NCBI GenBank assembly: GCA_022508485.1
Contig: JAFLVD010000004.1
Location: forward strand, 1,495-65,494
Reading direction: 5' to 3'
Source: Clostridiales bacterium
Lineage (GTDB): Bacteria > Bacillota > Clostridia > Christensenellales > Pumilibacteraceae
DNA length: 64,000 nucleotides
The notes beneath the pieces are model-generated. The model saw nothing but the letters and a program-made list of their open reading frames with translations. It ran no database searches and was not told the origin of the DNA. The stretch's first letter is position 1, and each line of letters begins with the position of its first letter. The position numbers and the translations under genes were made by a program. Shown here piece by piece: positions 1 through 8,864 of this stretch.

Positions 1-2
1 CC

Positions 3-971
3 TGCGACGGATGCGACGAAAAGCAGTACGGCGACCACGACTACGGCACAAGCGGTACGTGCGTTTGCGGCAAAACAAAGCCCGAAACAGACGTTCCCGC
101 CGAAAGCGTTTCTCTCGATAAAACGGATATAGAGCTTGAAGTAGGCGGCGCAGGAACAAAGCTGACCGCAACCGTTTTGCCCGAAAACGCCACGGATAAA
201 ACAGTAACGTATTCGGTCGCGCCTGCCGGAGTTGTAAGCGTAGACGAGGGCGGCAACGTAATCGCCATATCGGACGGCACGGCGGTTATCACGGCTACGA
301 CATCTAACGGCAAAACCGCAACCTGCAACGTTACAGTAACCAAACCGCTCACCAACGCAGAGGTTTTAGAGTTTTTGAATGAGAATGTCTTGATTGAAGC
401 CGCTAAAAGTGCTCTTCCAAGCACAGCAACGGTTAATGAGAGTACAATAAAGAATGCTACTTGGTATCTAACGAAAGAAGGCGATAATGTAAAAAGCGCT
501 AATCTTGTATTTATCGGAATAATTGAAGATACTTTTTATTATTTAACCTTATGTAAAGTTGATTTTGTTACGCCTTTAACACCGCAGAATATTAAAGATG
601 GTGAAATAGGATCGCCTACTTATTCGAGAATATATAGACAAGCAATCAACCCCACCATTCAAGACGAGCATGCCGAGCTGACAAATGCAATCTGCGATTT
701 GCTATTTGGCGCAAAAGTAGGTGCGACAAGATATATTATTGACCAGATGTGGAATGATCTTGATAGTAAATTAGGTTATGCTAAATATTTTACTGTAATC
801 GAAGTTACGGGAAGCGGCATTAAACAAAAATCTATTGCTATTACTTATTCGAGCGACAATAGCGTATTGATTTCTAATCTTTCAGACAGTGAAAATTATT
901 ACACCTATGACGAAGATATATCCCACGCTATCACAGGCACAAAGTTAGAAAACAACGACTCGGCGTTTTGA
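3..971 (+). CDS. Ig-like (Big_2-type) surface protein, C-terminal fragment (5' end outside window)
   Basis: Open frame runs from window start; 'VSLDKTDIELEVGG..LTATVLPENATDKTVTYSV..GVVSVDEGGNVIAISDGTAVITATTSNGKTATCNVTV' is a typical Big_2 repeat; Cys-rich CDGC..CVCG upstream. Confidence 0.75.
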   Translation, partial: CDGCDEKQYGDHDYGTSGTCVCGKTKPETDVPAESVSLDKTDIELEVGGAGTKLTATVLPENATDKTVTYSVAPAGVVSVDEGGNVIAISDGTAVITATTSNGKTATCNVTVTKPLTNAEVLEFLNENVLIEAAKSALPSTATVNESTIKNATWYLTKEGDNVKSANLVFIGIIEDTFYYLTLCKVDFVTPLTPQNIKDGEIGSPTYSRIYRQAINPTIQDEHAELTNAICDLLFGAKVGATRYIIDQMWNDLDSKLGYAKYFTVIEVTGSGIKQKSIAITYSSDNSVLISNLSDSENYYTYDEDISHAITGTKLENNDSAF

Positions 972-1067
972 TACTTTCCGATATAAATAATGCGTTCACG
1001 GTTACGTGGGCGCTTTTTTATTGCGGAAAGCGTTCGGTGGGGAAGCGCGCCGTTTGTAGGAAAGATA

Positions 1068-1096
1068 TTGACAAGTGTTGTGGAATATGGTATTAT
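1068..1096 (+). promoter_or_regulatory. sigma70-type promoter TTGACA-17-TATTAT upstream of ORF 1178
   Basis: Direct motif match and spacing. Confidence 0.6.
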
Positions 1097-1177
1097 ATAT
1101 AATAGTAAAATTATCTATTTTGTGAAGAGATTATTTAAAAAGACTAATCCGCACCGAATACGATTAAGGAGTACGAC

Positions 1178-1744
1178 ATGATTGTATACGCCTCTGAAAA
1201 AGCGATATCCGGCCTGAATATTAAAACCTACGACAAGATAGAGGGGGCGCAAAGCCTCCTTGCCAAGTATCACTACGACAAGGAAAACGGCAACCCCGTA
1301 CTTGAATGGGGATGCGAGATGTTCTACTTTCTCGGAAAGCGCGGTCTTCAAGTCGTGCACGCCGCGTCGGGGCTTACCGTATTTCTTTTTAACCTGAATT
1401 ACGACGAGTGGCCGCTTATCGGGCAGCAGGTAAAAAGTGCGGTCGGGCATATATTTGAAGAGACCGTGGATATCCACCCCCAGCTTAAAAAATTCTTTGT
1501 CGACGCGCCGGAGTTCGTTTTCGCGCCGCTCGAAGATAAAGCGCTTACCGCGCAGTTAAACCGCATTACGCTCGAAACGGCGGAAGGGCTTGATTTTAAC
1601 AATTATATGGATAACGGTGTGCTTCGCACGCGCAAGCTTAACAGTGTGTATAACTGGAACAAGCTTTTCTCGTTCGGCAAAGGACACAAAAAGGATATAA
1701 AAGCCGCCCAGGCATTTATAAACGTATTAAAAGAGCATTATTAA
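1178..1744 (+). CDS. hypothetical cytoplasmic protein
   Basis: 188-aa ORF with consensus promoter; no family recognised with confidence. Confidence 0.7.
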   Translation: MIVYASEKAISGLNIKTYDKIEGAQSLLAKYHYDKENGNPVLEWGCEMFYFLGKRGLQVVHAASGLTVFLFNLNYDEWPLIGQQVKSAVGHIFEETVDIHPQLKKFFVDAPEFVFAPLEDKALTAQLNRITLETAEGLDFNNYMDNGVLRTRKLNSVYNWNKLFSFGKGHKKDIKAAQAFINVLKEHY

Positions 1745-1798
1745 ACAGGCGAGTTTTTGTTTTTCGGCTTATTCTTCGGTTAAACGTTTTTATTATTT

Positions 1799-2350
1799 AT
1801 GGAAAAAGACAAAAACGGCATTTCATTTCGCGATATAGACTCAACCCTTACCGACGGCAAAATGTTTGTCGGTAAGGGTTGGTTAGTTCTTATAATAGTA
1901 TTATCCGTTTTGATAGGGTTGTGTTTTGTAAGTTTTATTGCTATGTTAATTTCAGCCTCAATGGAAAGCAATCCGGATTACAAAGATACTTTAATTTATC
2001 TCGCTGTTTTACAGGCCCCTTTGCTTGGTTATAGTGTTGTTGTGCTTTTTTATGCCGTGCAAAAAAAGAAGCTTAAACGGTGGCTTCAAGACGCCGTTAT
2101 ATTAAACGCGAAGGTAGAAAAAGTTTTTTCCGAGACGCAAATGTCTCACCCCGGTGTTTTGATTGTAATAGGGGCGACAGCTATAAAAGTAAGGTTTACA
2201 TACGACGGGCATAAACGCGTAAGGTACAGCGAGTACAAGGGAAGAGGTCGAGCATTACATACATATAACAAATTTGTAGGTAAGATAGTAAGGATTGCAT
2301 ATTCGCCCAAATACGACAAAGTAATGCTGCTTAAACCCGATAAGCGTTAG
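1799..2350 (+). CDS. hypothetical membrane protein (two N-terminal TM segments)
   Basis: 183-aa ORF with hydrophobic segments, followed by a terminator. Confidence 0.65.
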   Translation: MEKDKNGISFRDIDSTLTDGKMFVGKGWLVLIIVLSVLIGLCFVSFIAMLISASMESNPDYKDTLIYLAVLQAPLLGYSVVVLFYAVQKKKLKRWLQDAVILNAKVEKVFSETQMSHPGVLIVIGATAIKVRFTYDGHKRVRYSEYKGRGRALHTYNKFVGKIVRIAYSPKYDKVMLLKPDKR

Positions 2351-2371
2351 GCTCAAAAATATATAAATAAT

Positions 2372-2405
2372 AAATCCCACCGCTAAGTGCGTAGCGGTGG
2401 GATTT
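2372..2405. terminator. bidirectional intrinsic terminator
   Basis: 13-bp perfect stem AAATCCCACCGCT/AGCGGTGGGATTT between convergent genes, T-rich flank. Confidence 0.85.
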
Positions 2406-2418
2406 GTTTTTAAGTTAT

Positions 2419-3894
2419 TTACTTTTCGGTTTTGGAACCTGCGGAAGATTTTTTACTTTCCTTCTTTTCGGGCTTTTCCGCTTCGGTCGGCTTAACGGCT
2501 TCGCCGTTTTCGGATACCGTTCCGAGGTATGCCGGAAGCTGCATGCCGCTCATTTTAAACAGCTCTTGAAGCGGGGGAACGGAGCCGAGCATTCCCGAAA
2601 GGAAGCCTGCGGTAGTCGATTTGCCGTCTTTCATGCTGTCCCAAACGGTAACCTTGTCTATCTTGATGTTCTTTATCGCCTCGACCTGCATTGCGACAAG
2701 CTCTTCCATCTTGTCGGCGAGCATAAGCTTTACCGCGTCGTCGCTCGATCCGCCTGCGGCGGTAATAATCTTGCCGAAGCCTTCCGCTTGCTTAGAGAGG
2801 ATCTCGAGCTGACCGTTAGCTTCCGCAACTCGCATTGCGTATGCGGCGTCCGCTTCGCCCTTTGCACGGCGGCGGATACGTTCCGCTTCGGCTTCCGCTT
2901 CGATTTCCGCTTTTTGCTTTTCGATTTCGGCGTTGACGATTACGTCCGCTTCGAGCGTTGCGCGCTCGCGCTTTGCTCTTTCCGCTTCGGCCTGGCGTTC
3001 CGCCTTATACGCTTCCTCGTTGGCGCGAGCCTGCGCGACCGATTCGGCGGCTTCGGCGAGTCTGTTCGCTTCGGCTTCCGCTTCGCGAAGCTTCGCGTTG
3101 GACTGGCTTATAAGCACCTTCGATCTGTTTTCGCCCTCGATAGCTTCGGAATTTGCCGCGGCGACCTGAATTCTCTCGTCCTTGTTGGCGTTGGCTTCGC
3201 CGATAGAGCCGTCGCGGTTCTTTTCCGCAACCGACTTTTTGGCGTCGTTTATAGCCTTTGCGGCGGCCTCTTTACCGAGCGCCTCGATATATCCAGACTC
3301 GTCGTTTATGTCCGTTACGTTAACGTTTATAAGGCGGAGACCTATCTTTTTAAGCTCGCCCTCGACGTTGATGGAAACCGCTTCGAGGAATTTGTCGCGG
3401 TTGGTGTTTATTTCCTCGATGTCCATCGTCGCGATTATAAGCCTTAACTGACCGAAGATAATGTCCTCGGCAAGGCGCTGTATCTCGTTGAGGGGAAGGG
3501 AACGAAGCCTTTCCGCCGCGTTCTGCATTACGCCCGGCTCGGTGGAAATTCCTACCGTAAAGCGCGAGGGGACGTCGATACGAATGTTCTGGCGCGACAG
3601 CGCGTTTTTAAGGTCGACCTGAATGGAAATGGGCGTGAGGTCCAAAAAGCTGTACGACTGAATGAACGGTATGATAAACGCCGCACCGCCGTGAATACAT
3701 TTAGATGAGCGCGGCGTGCCGTCCTCGGTCTTGCCGAGGTGCGCACCGTAAATGACCATTACTTTGTCGGACGGGCACTTTTTAAACCGCGTCGCGAGCA
3801 GTATGATGATGATGAGTACAAGTATAACGGCTGTAACGATAAGCGCAACGATTCCGCCAATCATGCCGCCTTCGGCACTCGATAGTAGTTGCAT
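2419..3894 (-). CDS. flotillin family (SPFH) membrane scaffold protein
   Basis: N-terminal TM, SPFH domain, long Ala/Glu-rich coiled coil; SD GGAGG before ATG at 3894. Confidence 0.9.
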   Translation of the reverse strand: MQLLSSAEGGMIGGIVALIVTAVILVLIIIILLATRFKKCPSDKVMVIYGAHLGKTEDGTPRSSKCIHGGAAFIIPFIQSYSFLDLTPISIQVDLKNALSRQNIRIDVPSRFTVGISTEPGVMQNAAERLRSLPLNEIQRLAEDIIFGQLRLIIATMDIEEINTNRDKFLEAVSINVEGELKKIGLRLINVNVTDINDESGYIEALGKEAAAKAINDAKKSVAEKNRDGSIGEANANKDERIQVAAANSEAIEGENRSKVLISQSNAKLREAEAEANRLAEAAESVAQARANEEAYKAERQAEAERAKRERATLEADVIVNAEIEKQKAEIEAEAEAERIRRRAKGEADAAYAMRVAEANGQLEILSKQAEGFGKIITAAGGSSDDAVKLMLADKMEELVAMQVEAIKNIKIDKVTVWDSMKDGKSTTAGFLSGMLGSVPPLQELFKMSGMQLPAYLGTVSENGEAVKPTEAEKPEKKESKKSSAGSKTEK

Positions 3895-3917
3895 AATGTT
3901 TACCTCCAAAATGTTAG

Positions 3918-4577
3918 TTATTTACTTTTTTTGACGAGAAGAAGATTGTCGCCGAGATGGGCTATTACGGTAATGTTTGCGCCGGTGGGGATAGCTTCCT
4001 CGCTGTCTGTTACGGCGTCGTACTCCTTATAGCGCTCGGACACGAGCACGCTGACCTTGCCTTTGCCGCTTCTTTTGGGCGGAATGGCAAGATACGCGGT
4101 GCCCGATTTACTTATTGCGGCGACCGGGTTGATTGTGCCGTTTGCCTGAAGCTTTTCTATACCGATTATTGCGGCGGCCATTAAACACGCCGCGGCAAGC
4201 CCTGCGACGACGCCTATTATAAGCGCAAAGTACCAATTGAGCACGTAGCCTACCGTGTACGTAACCCAGCCGCCGACAGCCAAAAGGGCGAGGATAGATC
4301 GAAGCGAAAGCAGTCTGAATCCAAAGTGCGCCGCACCGCCTCCGCCCGAGCCGGAGACTTCGCCGTCCGAAACGCCGCCGGAAAAACTGTCGGCAATACC
4401 GTCGCCGTCGAGGTCGACGTCGCTCGCGCCCGAAATATCGGTTACGTCAGTCGATACGTCCGCATCTATTTCGCCGCCGACGAGCATAATTATAATCTGT
4501 ATAATAAGAATAAGAGTAGCGGCACAGGCAATAATAAACGCCGTGCGCTGTGTGATATCCATTCCTTCCCACCACAT
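3918..4577 (-). CDS. NfeD/YuaF-like membrane protein with C-terminal OB-fold
   Basis: TM segments plus 'GTAYLAIPPKRSGKGKVSVLVSERYKEYDAVTDSEEAIPTGANITVIAHLGDNLLLVKK'; directly upstream of flotillin; SD AAAGGAGG. Confidence 0.75.
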   Translation of the reverse strand: MWWEGMDITQRTAFIIACAATLILIIQIIIMLVGGEIDADVSTDVTDISGASDVDLDGDGIADSFSGGVSDGEVSGSGGGGAAHFGFRLLSLRSILALLAVGGWVTYTVGYVLNWYFALIIGVVAGLAAACLMAAAIIGIEKLQANGTINPVAAISKSGTAYLAIPPKRSGKGKVSVLVSERYKEYDAVTDSEEAIPTGANITVIAHLGDNLLLVKKSK

Positions 4578-4759
4578 AACCTGCACCTCCTTTTAGGTTT
4601 GTTGCCGGCAAGATCGCCTTTATGCAATCTTGATTACGAAATTGATTATAGCACATTTAAAAAAACGCTGTCAATGCGGTATATGAATTTTTGTATCGAT
4701 TTAATCAAAATATAATTTTTTTAATCGTTTTATAATCTTATGAGTTTTGGCGCGGCGTA

Positions 4760-4789
4760 TTGACATGCGTCGGCATTTTTTGGTATAAT
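4760..4789 (+). promoter_or_regulatory. promoter TTGACA-18-TATAAT, 6 nt from ATG
   Basis: Consensus hexamers; start codon at 4796. Confidence 0.75.
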
Positions 4790-4795
4790 CGCCGT

Positions 4796-6088
4796 ATGGG
4801 ATTTTTCTGCGCGAAAAACAAATTCGAGCGTGCGCTTAAAGAGGTTAAGTTTTGGCGCTACGCCGGAATCCCGATAAGCAGACCGCTTAAATTGAAGCGG
4901 TTCATTCTCGCCGCCGTTTTGTGCGCGCTTCTTATTCCGCTTATTCTTATGAACCATTACCGCACCGACAGTGCGATTGCCGAGTTTTGGACAAGCAATA
5001 TCGCGCGCGGTTGGGAACAAGCGGCAGGGACGGTAACTTCCGTTTTTCCGTTTTCCGTTTTCGAGTTTTTTGTGTGCGTACTTGTTCTCGTCGGTGCGTA
5101 TCTTTTCGTTCGGCTTGTAATTAACCTTTGCCGCGCGCGTTTTAAAAGAATTCTTACCGGGCTTCTTGCCGTCGCGGTCGGCGCGATTGCCGTTTTCGAT
5201 TTTTATATGATGTCGATGGGGTTCGGGTACTACCGCGCGCCTATGCCGCTGTACGTGTCGGGCGCCGATTATAAGGCCGAGCAGGCAAGGGCGGTTGTCG
5301 AGTACTTTTTGCCCGATTACAACGCGCTTGCCGATAAGTTTGAGCGCGACGAAAACGGCTGTGTAATTCCGCCGTACTCGTTCGGCGAGCTTGCGAAAAG
5401 GCTTAAAAAAGAGTACGGTAAGCTCGACGACGACTACTTTTTTTCGTACACGCCGAGCGGTAAGCCCATTGTTAACAGCTGGTTCCTTTCGGCGGTGAAC
5501 ATTACAGGCATAACGTTCCTGCCGACCGGCGAGGCAAACCTCAACACGCTTACGCCGCCGTCGTACGCAACGTTTACGCTCGCGCACGAGATTGCGCACA
5601 CAAAGGGCATTCAGCGTGAGGGCGACGCCAACATAATTGCGCAGTACATTTTGCTTAACGCCGACGACGATTATCTAAGGTACTGCGGCTACTATAAAGC
5701 TTTTTTCGACCTTGTGGGCGCGGTGTCTCTTGCCGGCGACAACGAAGGGTGGCTCGAGCTGTATAAAAAAATCAATCCGCTTGTGTTTGCGGAACGGCGG
5801 TACGAAAACAGCTACTGGGCGAGTCAGCCGACTTTTATGCGCGACCTCGGTGAGTTTTTCAACAATATTTACCTAATTTTCAACGGCGCGGACAACGGCA
5901 CCGGCAGCTACACCGACGGCAATAAGACCGACACTGTAACGCCCGTCGACCCCGATACCGGCGAGCCTGAACGCGATCCCGAAACGCAAGAGCCGGTTAT
6001 AATCCCCGTGTATTCCACCGTGCAAAAAATGTTCTTTTATATCTACGAGTCGAGAGTGGGAAGCGCGCCGCCTATTGTAAGTGAATAG
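4796..6088 (+). CDS. DUF3810-type membrane metallopeptidase-like protein
   Basis: N-terminal TMs; 'LAHEIAHTKGIQREGDANIIAQY' HExxH motif and following region typical of DUF3810. Confidence 0.75.
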   Translation: MGFFCAKNKFERALKEVKFWRYAGIPISRPLKLKRFILAAVLCALLIPLILMNHYRTDSAIAEFWTSNIARGWEQAAGTVTSVFPFSVFEFFVCVLVLVGAYLFVRLVINLCRARFKRILTGLLAVAVGAIAVFDFYMMSMGFGYYRAPMPLYVSGADYKAEQARAVVEYFLPDYNALADKFERDENGCVIPPYSFGELAKRLKKEYGKLDDDYFFSYTPSGKPIVNSWFLSAVNITGITFLPTGEANLNTLTPPSYATFTLAHEIAHTKGIQREGDANIIAQYILLNADDDYLRYCGYYKAFFDLVGAVSLAGDNEGWLELYKKINPLVFAERRYENSYWASQPTFMRDLGEFFNNIYLIFNGADNGTGSYTDGNKTDTVTPVDPDTGEPERDPETQEPVIIPVYSTVQKMFFYIYESRVGSAPPIVSE

Positions 6089-6200
6089 GTAATAGTGAAA
6101 AGTGAATAGGTGGGGACCGCTTCGCGGTGAGATTTAAGAATGAAAATGCTTCGCGGCGCTGAGGTAAAGATTCCTCGCTTTTTCTCGGATTGACAAAAAT

Positions 6201-6224
6201 AAATCCCTCGGTATCGAGGGATTT
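6201..6224. terminator. intrinsic terminator
   Basis: AAATCCCTCG-GTAT-CGAGGGATTT hairpin between convergent genes. Confidence 0.7.
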
Positions 6225-6234
6225 TAAAGTGAAA

Positions 6235-6474
6235 TTATAATAAAATTTTGGGGTCGTATTCGGGCTTTTTAAAAACCACTTCGTCGGGCTTGTCGGCAAT
6301 TTCGGTTTTAAAAACCTCTTGCCACTCTTCCGCGGTGTAGTCCTCTATGGTGCAGGTTATCCAATGCTTATCCGCACCGAGGTCGCGCGAGAGCACCTCC
6401 ACAAGGTCCTTAGCAAGCTTTTCCTTTTGGGCTTGTGTTCTGCCTTCCAGCATTTTAATAGAGATATTGGGCAT
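6235..6474 (-). CDS. 4-oxalocrotonate tautomerase family protein
   Basis: Short protein starting MPNISIKMLEGRTQAQKEKLAKDL with Pro at position 2. Confidence 0.85.
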   Translation of the reverse strand: MPNISIKMLEGRTQAQKEKLAKDLVEVLSRDLGADKHWITCTIEDYTAEEWQEVFKTEIADKPDEVVFKKPEYDPKILL

Positions 6475-6476
6475 AA

Positions 6477-7100
6477 TTATCCACCGTCCTTTACGTTTGG
6501 TTTTAGTTCGGGAAGCATTTTAAGCTTTTTGAGAAGGGGTATCATCGGTATCGTAAGCGCTATATTGATTGCGGCTACTACCGGCTGCATCGTGCGGAAT
6601 GCGACGAAGTAGGCAGGGAATGACAGTGTTTTATAGTATCCGTAGCCGTACCATATTGCCGCCGAATTTATAAGGCATGTGCAAAGACCCGTACAGACTA
6701 TGCCCATTATCAAAAACTTAACGTAGTGGTTTTTAATAGGTACAAGTCTAAACGTCGCCCCGGCTATTACTCCGTACATTGTGTTGCCGAGTACGACGAA
6801 GGGGTTTATGTCGCCTTTGGGCAGTATAAACGCGCCGAGTATGTCCGATATAAAACACACGAGTCCGCCGCGAACTATTCCGAGACATGCCGCCGCCATA
6901 AGCCAAATAAGATATATAAACGTTATCTTAAAGCTGGGCGTCAGCGTTAAGTATTGGCCGATAATCTTCATGACGACCGCGAGCGCCGCAAACGCGGCAG
7001 TGTAAGTCATTTTTCTTGTTTCCGATAGCGTGCTTTGCGAACGGACTACTTTTTTCTCTTGATCGTCCGGAGTCGCAATTTCCTGTTGAGTGTTGCTCAA
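6477..7100 (-). CDS. ECF transporter S component, FolT-like
   Basis: Polytopic protein of S-component type; likely TTG start at 7100 preceded by AAAGGAG. Confidence 0.75.
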   Translation of the reverse strand: MSNTQQEIATPDDQEKKVVRSQSTLSETRKMTYTAAFAALAVVMKIIGQYLTLTPSFKITFIYLIWLMAAACLGIVRGGLVCFISDILGAFILPKGDINPFVVLGNTMYGVIAGATFRLVPIKNHYVKFLIMGIVCTGLCTCLINSAAIWYGYGYYKTLSFPAYFVAFRTMQPVVAAINIALTIPMIPLLKKLKMLPELKPNVKDGG

Positions 7101-7159
7101 TGTCGGGCTTCTCCTTTTATAGAAAATGTACGGCAATAGTCTCGACTATCACCGTACTC

Positions 7160-7188
7160 ATTATACATTAAAAGCGTCTGTATGTAAA
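7160..7188 (-). promoter_or_regulatory. promoter TTTACA-17-TATAAT for the S-component/tautomerase operon
   Basis: Motif and spacing on minus strand. Confidence 0.6.
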
Positions 7189-7226
7189 GTAAAAAAAGGC
7201 GTTTTGATACAATCGTCCTAAAAAGT

Positions 7227-8732
7227 TTACCGAGCAAGTTTGGACTTTGGTTTCAGTAGTTTTTTGGGCGATTTTTTCTTGCGCTTTCCTATATGTATCT
7301 CGAAGTCGACCGCGCCGAATATGACGGCGAGAAGCGCCATGCTCGCCGCGCCGCCGATTGCGGATACTATCATCGACAAAATTCCGTTTTCTATCAAACC
7401 GCTTATAAACTCCGTTAATAGCCACGACGGATAGGCGGACACAAGACAAATAATAAGCGGTCGAAGAAAGGTGAGCTTAAAGCCGGTGCGCCGTTTGATG
7501 TCTATTATATCGAGTACGGACGACACCACAAGGCTTCCGCCGAACGCTATCATGTATATATCCATGTTAAACCGCGAGTAGAAACAGAAGCAAACGACGT
7601 ACATAACCCCGGCGCCGATAAGGTAGTTTATAAGCGACTTTTTTTCGAGGTCGAGCGAGTTAAGCATTGACGAGGCGATGTTTTCAAACGACAGCGGAAT
7701 AAGAAGCCACGCCGATTTTTTTAAGAATATGCCGGCGTCGACGTTGTCGTAAAGCAGTATTCCTATTTCGTCGCCGAGCGAAGCGATTACGGGAAGGGCA
7801 ATGGCGGCGACGATTACCGAAAAGGTGAGAGCGTTTTGCACTTGAGAGCATACGCTCTTTTTATCGTTATCGGCGTAAGACTGGGACAGCGTGGGAATCA
7901 TTACAAACGCGAGCGAGCCGACGACGGTTATCGGCATGTACAGCAGCGGCATAGCCATGCCCACGCACGAACCGAAAACGTACATCGACTGCTCGGAGTT
8001 AAGACCTGTCGACATCAACAAAAAAGGTATCGCCACGGCCGTTATGTAGCCGTTTACGCTCGATGTGGTTCGGGAAAGCGTTATCGGAACGGACGAGGAC
8101 AAAAGCGGCTTAAAATGGCCGCGAGGGCTTTTAAGACGGCGGCGTCCTGCAAAGTAGAATATTGCGCACGCGCCTGCACTCACCGCGCACGCTATAACCA
8201 TAGATAGGGCGACCGAGTGAATTTTGTTTCCTGCGACGAGGAAAAGCACTATGCAAACGGCGATACGCGCCACCTGCTCGATTAACTCCACCGCGCTTAC
8301 CGCGACGAATTTCTTTTCGCCCCAAAGCACGCCTCTAAACGACGAGTATATGCCCGAAAAGAGCAGCGCAGGAAGCATGATAAGCACGAGCGTCATCGAC
8401 TCGCGCTCGGCAAACAGCGAGCCTATCGGCTTATTTAACGCGAGGGCGAACAGGCATATAGCTATCGCCGCGATAAGCTCTACTATTAACGCCGCCGAGC
8501 ACACGCCGCCAGACTCGGCGCCGTTTTTTGCGGTAAGCTTTGATACGACAAGAGGAACGCCCGAAACGATCAGCGTAAGAAGAACGAAGAAAAACGAGGT
8601 CGCCACCGAGTAAATTCCCATGCCGACCGCGCCTATCTCGCGTGATAGGTATATCTTAAACAGAAAGCCGAGCGCGCGCTCTACCACGTTGAATATCGTT
8701 ATTGTCAGGACCGCTTTTGCGATAGGTTTCAT
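7227..8732 (-). CDS. SpoVB/polysaccharide-biosynthesis type MOP flippase
   Basis: 501 aa, polytopic, 'NVVERALGFLFKIYLSREIGAVGMGIYSVATSFFFVLLTL' typical of SpoVB-like flippases. Confidence 0.85.
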   Translation of the reverse strand: MKPIAKAVLTITIFNVVERALGFLFKIYLSREIGAVGMGIYSVATSFFFVLLTLIVSGVPLVVSKLTAKNGAESGGVCSAALIVELIAAIAICLFALALNKPIGSLFAERESMTLVLIMLPALLFSGIYSSFRGVLWGEKKFVAVSAVELIEQVARIAVCIVLFLVAGNKIHSVALSMVIACAVSAGACAIFYFAGRRRLKSPRGHFKPLLSSSVPITLSRTTSSVNGYITAVAIPFLLMSTGLNSEQSMYVFGSCVGMAMPLLYMPITVVGSLAFVMIPTLSQSYADNDKKSVCSQVQNALTFSVIVAAIALPVIASLGDEIGILLYDNVDAGIFLKKSAWLLIPLSFENIASSMLNSLDLEKKSLINYLIGAGVMYVVCFCFYSRFNMDIYMIAFGGSLVVSSVLDIIDIKRRTGFKLTFLRPLIICLVSAYPSWLLTEFISGLIENGILSMIVSAIGGAASMALLAVIFGAVDFEIHIGKRKKKSPKKLLKPKSKLAR

Positions 8733-8828
8733 CGTTTTATGATATGAACGGCCGCGCGGAATAATGCCTTGCCTATGCGCTCTAACATTATAATTTGATT
8801 ATAATTGTCTTATAATTCGATTGTTTTC

Positions 8829-8857
8829 TTGATAAATCGCGCGTAAGGTGCTATAAT
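8829..8857 (+). promoter_or_regulatory. promoter TTGATA-17-TATAAT, 7 nt from ATG 8865
   Basis: Motif and spacing. Confidence 0.65.
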
Positions 8858-8864
8858 GTATTAT

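Noticed and set aside
990-1181. 63-aa ORF upstream of 1178
   Set aside because: Runs through a strong promoter and has no SD or domain; probably non-coding.
2404-3447. 347-aa plus-strand ORF over flotillin
   Set aside because: Phe/Arg/Leu-rich shadow of the Ala/Glu coiled coil on the other strand.
7100-7200. THF riboswitch upstream of the FolT-like gene
   Set aside because: Leader is only about 50 nt after the predicted TSS and lacks the expected conserved core; only a palindrome is present.
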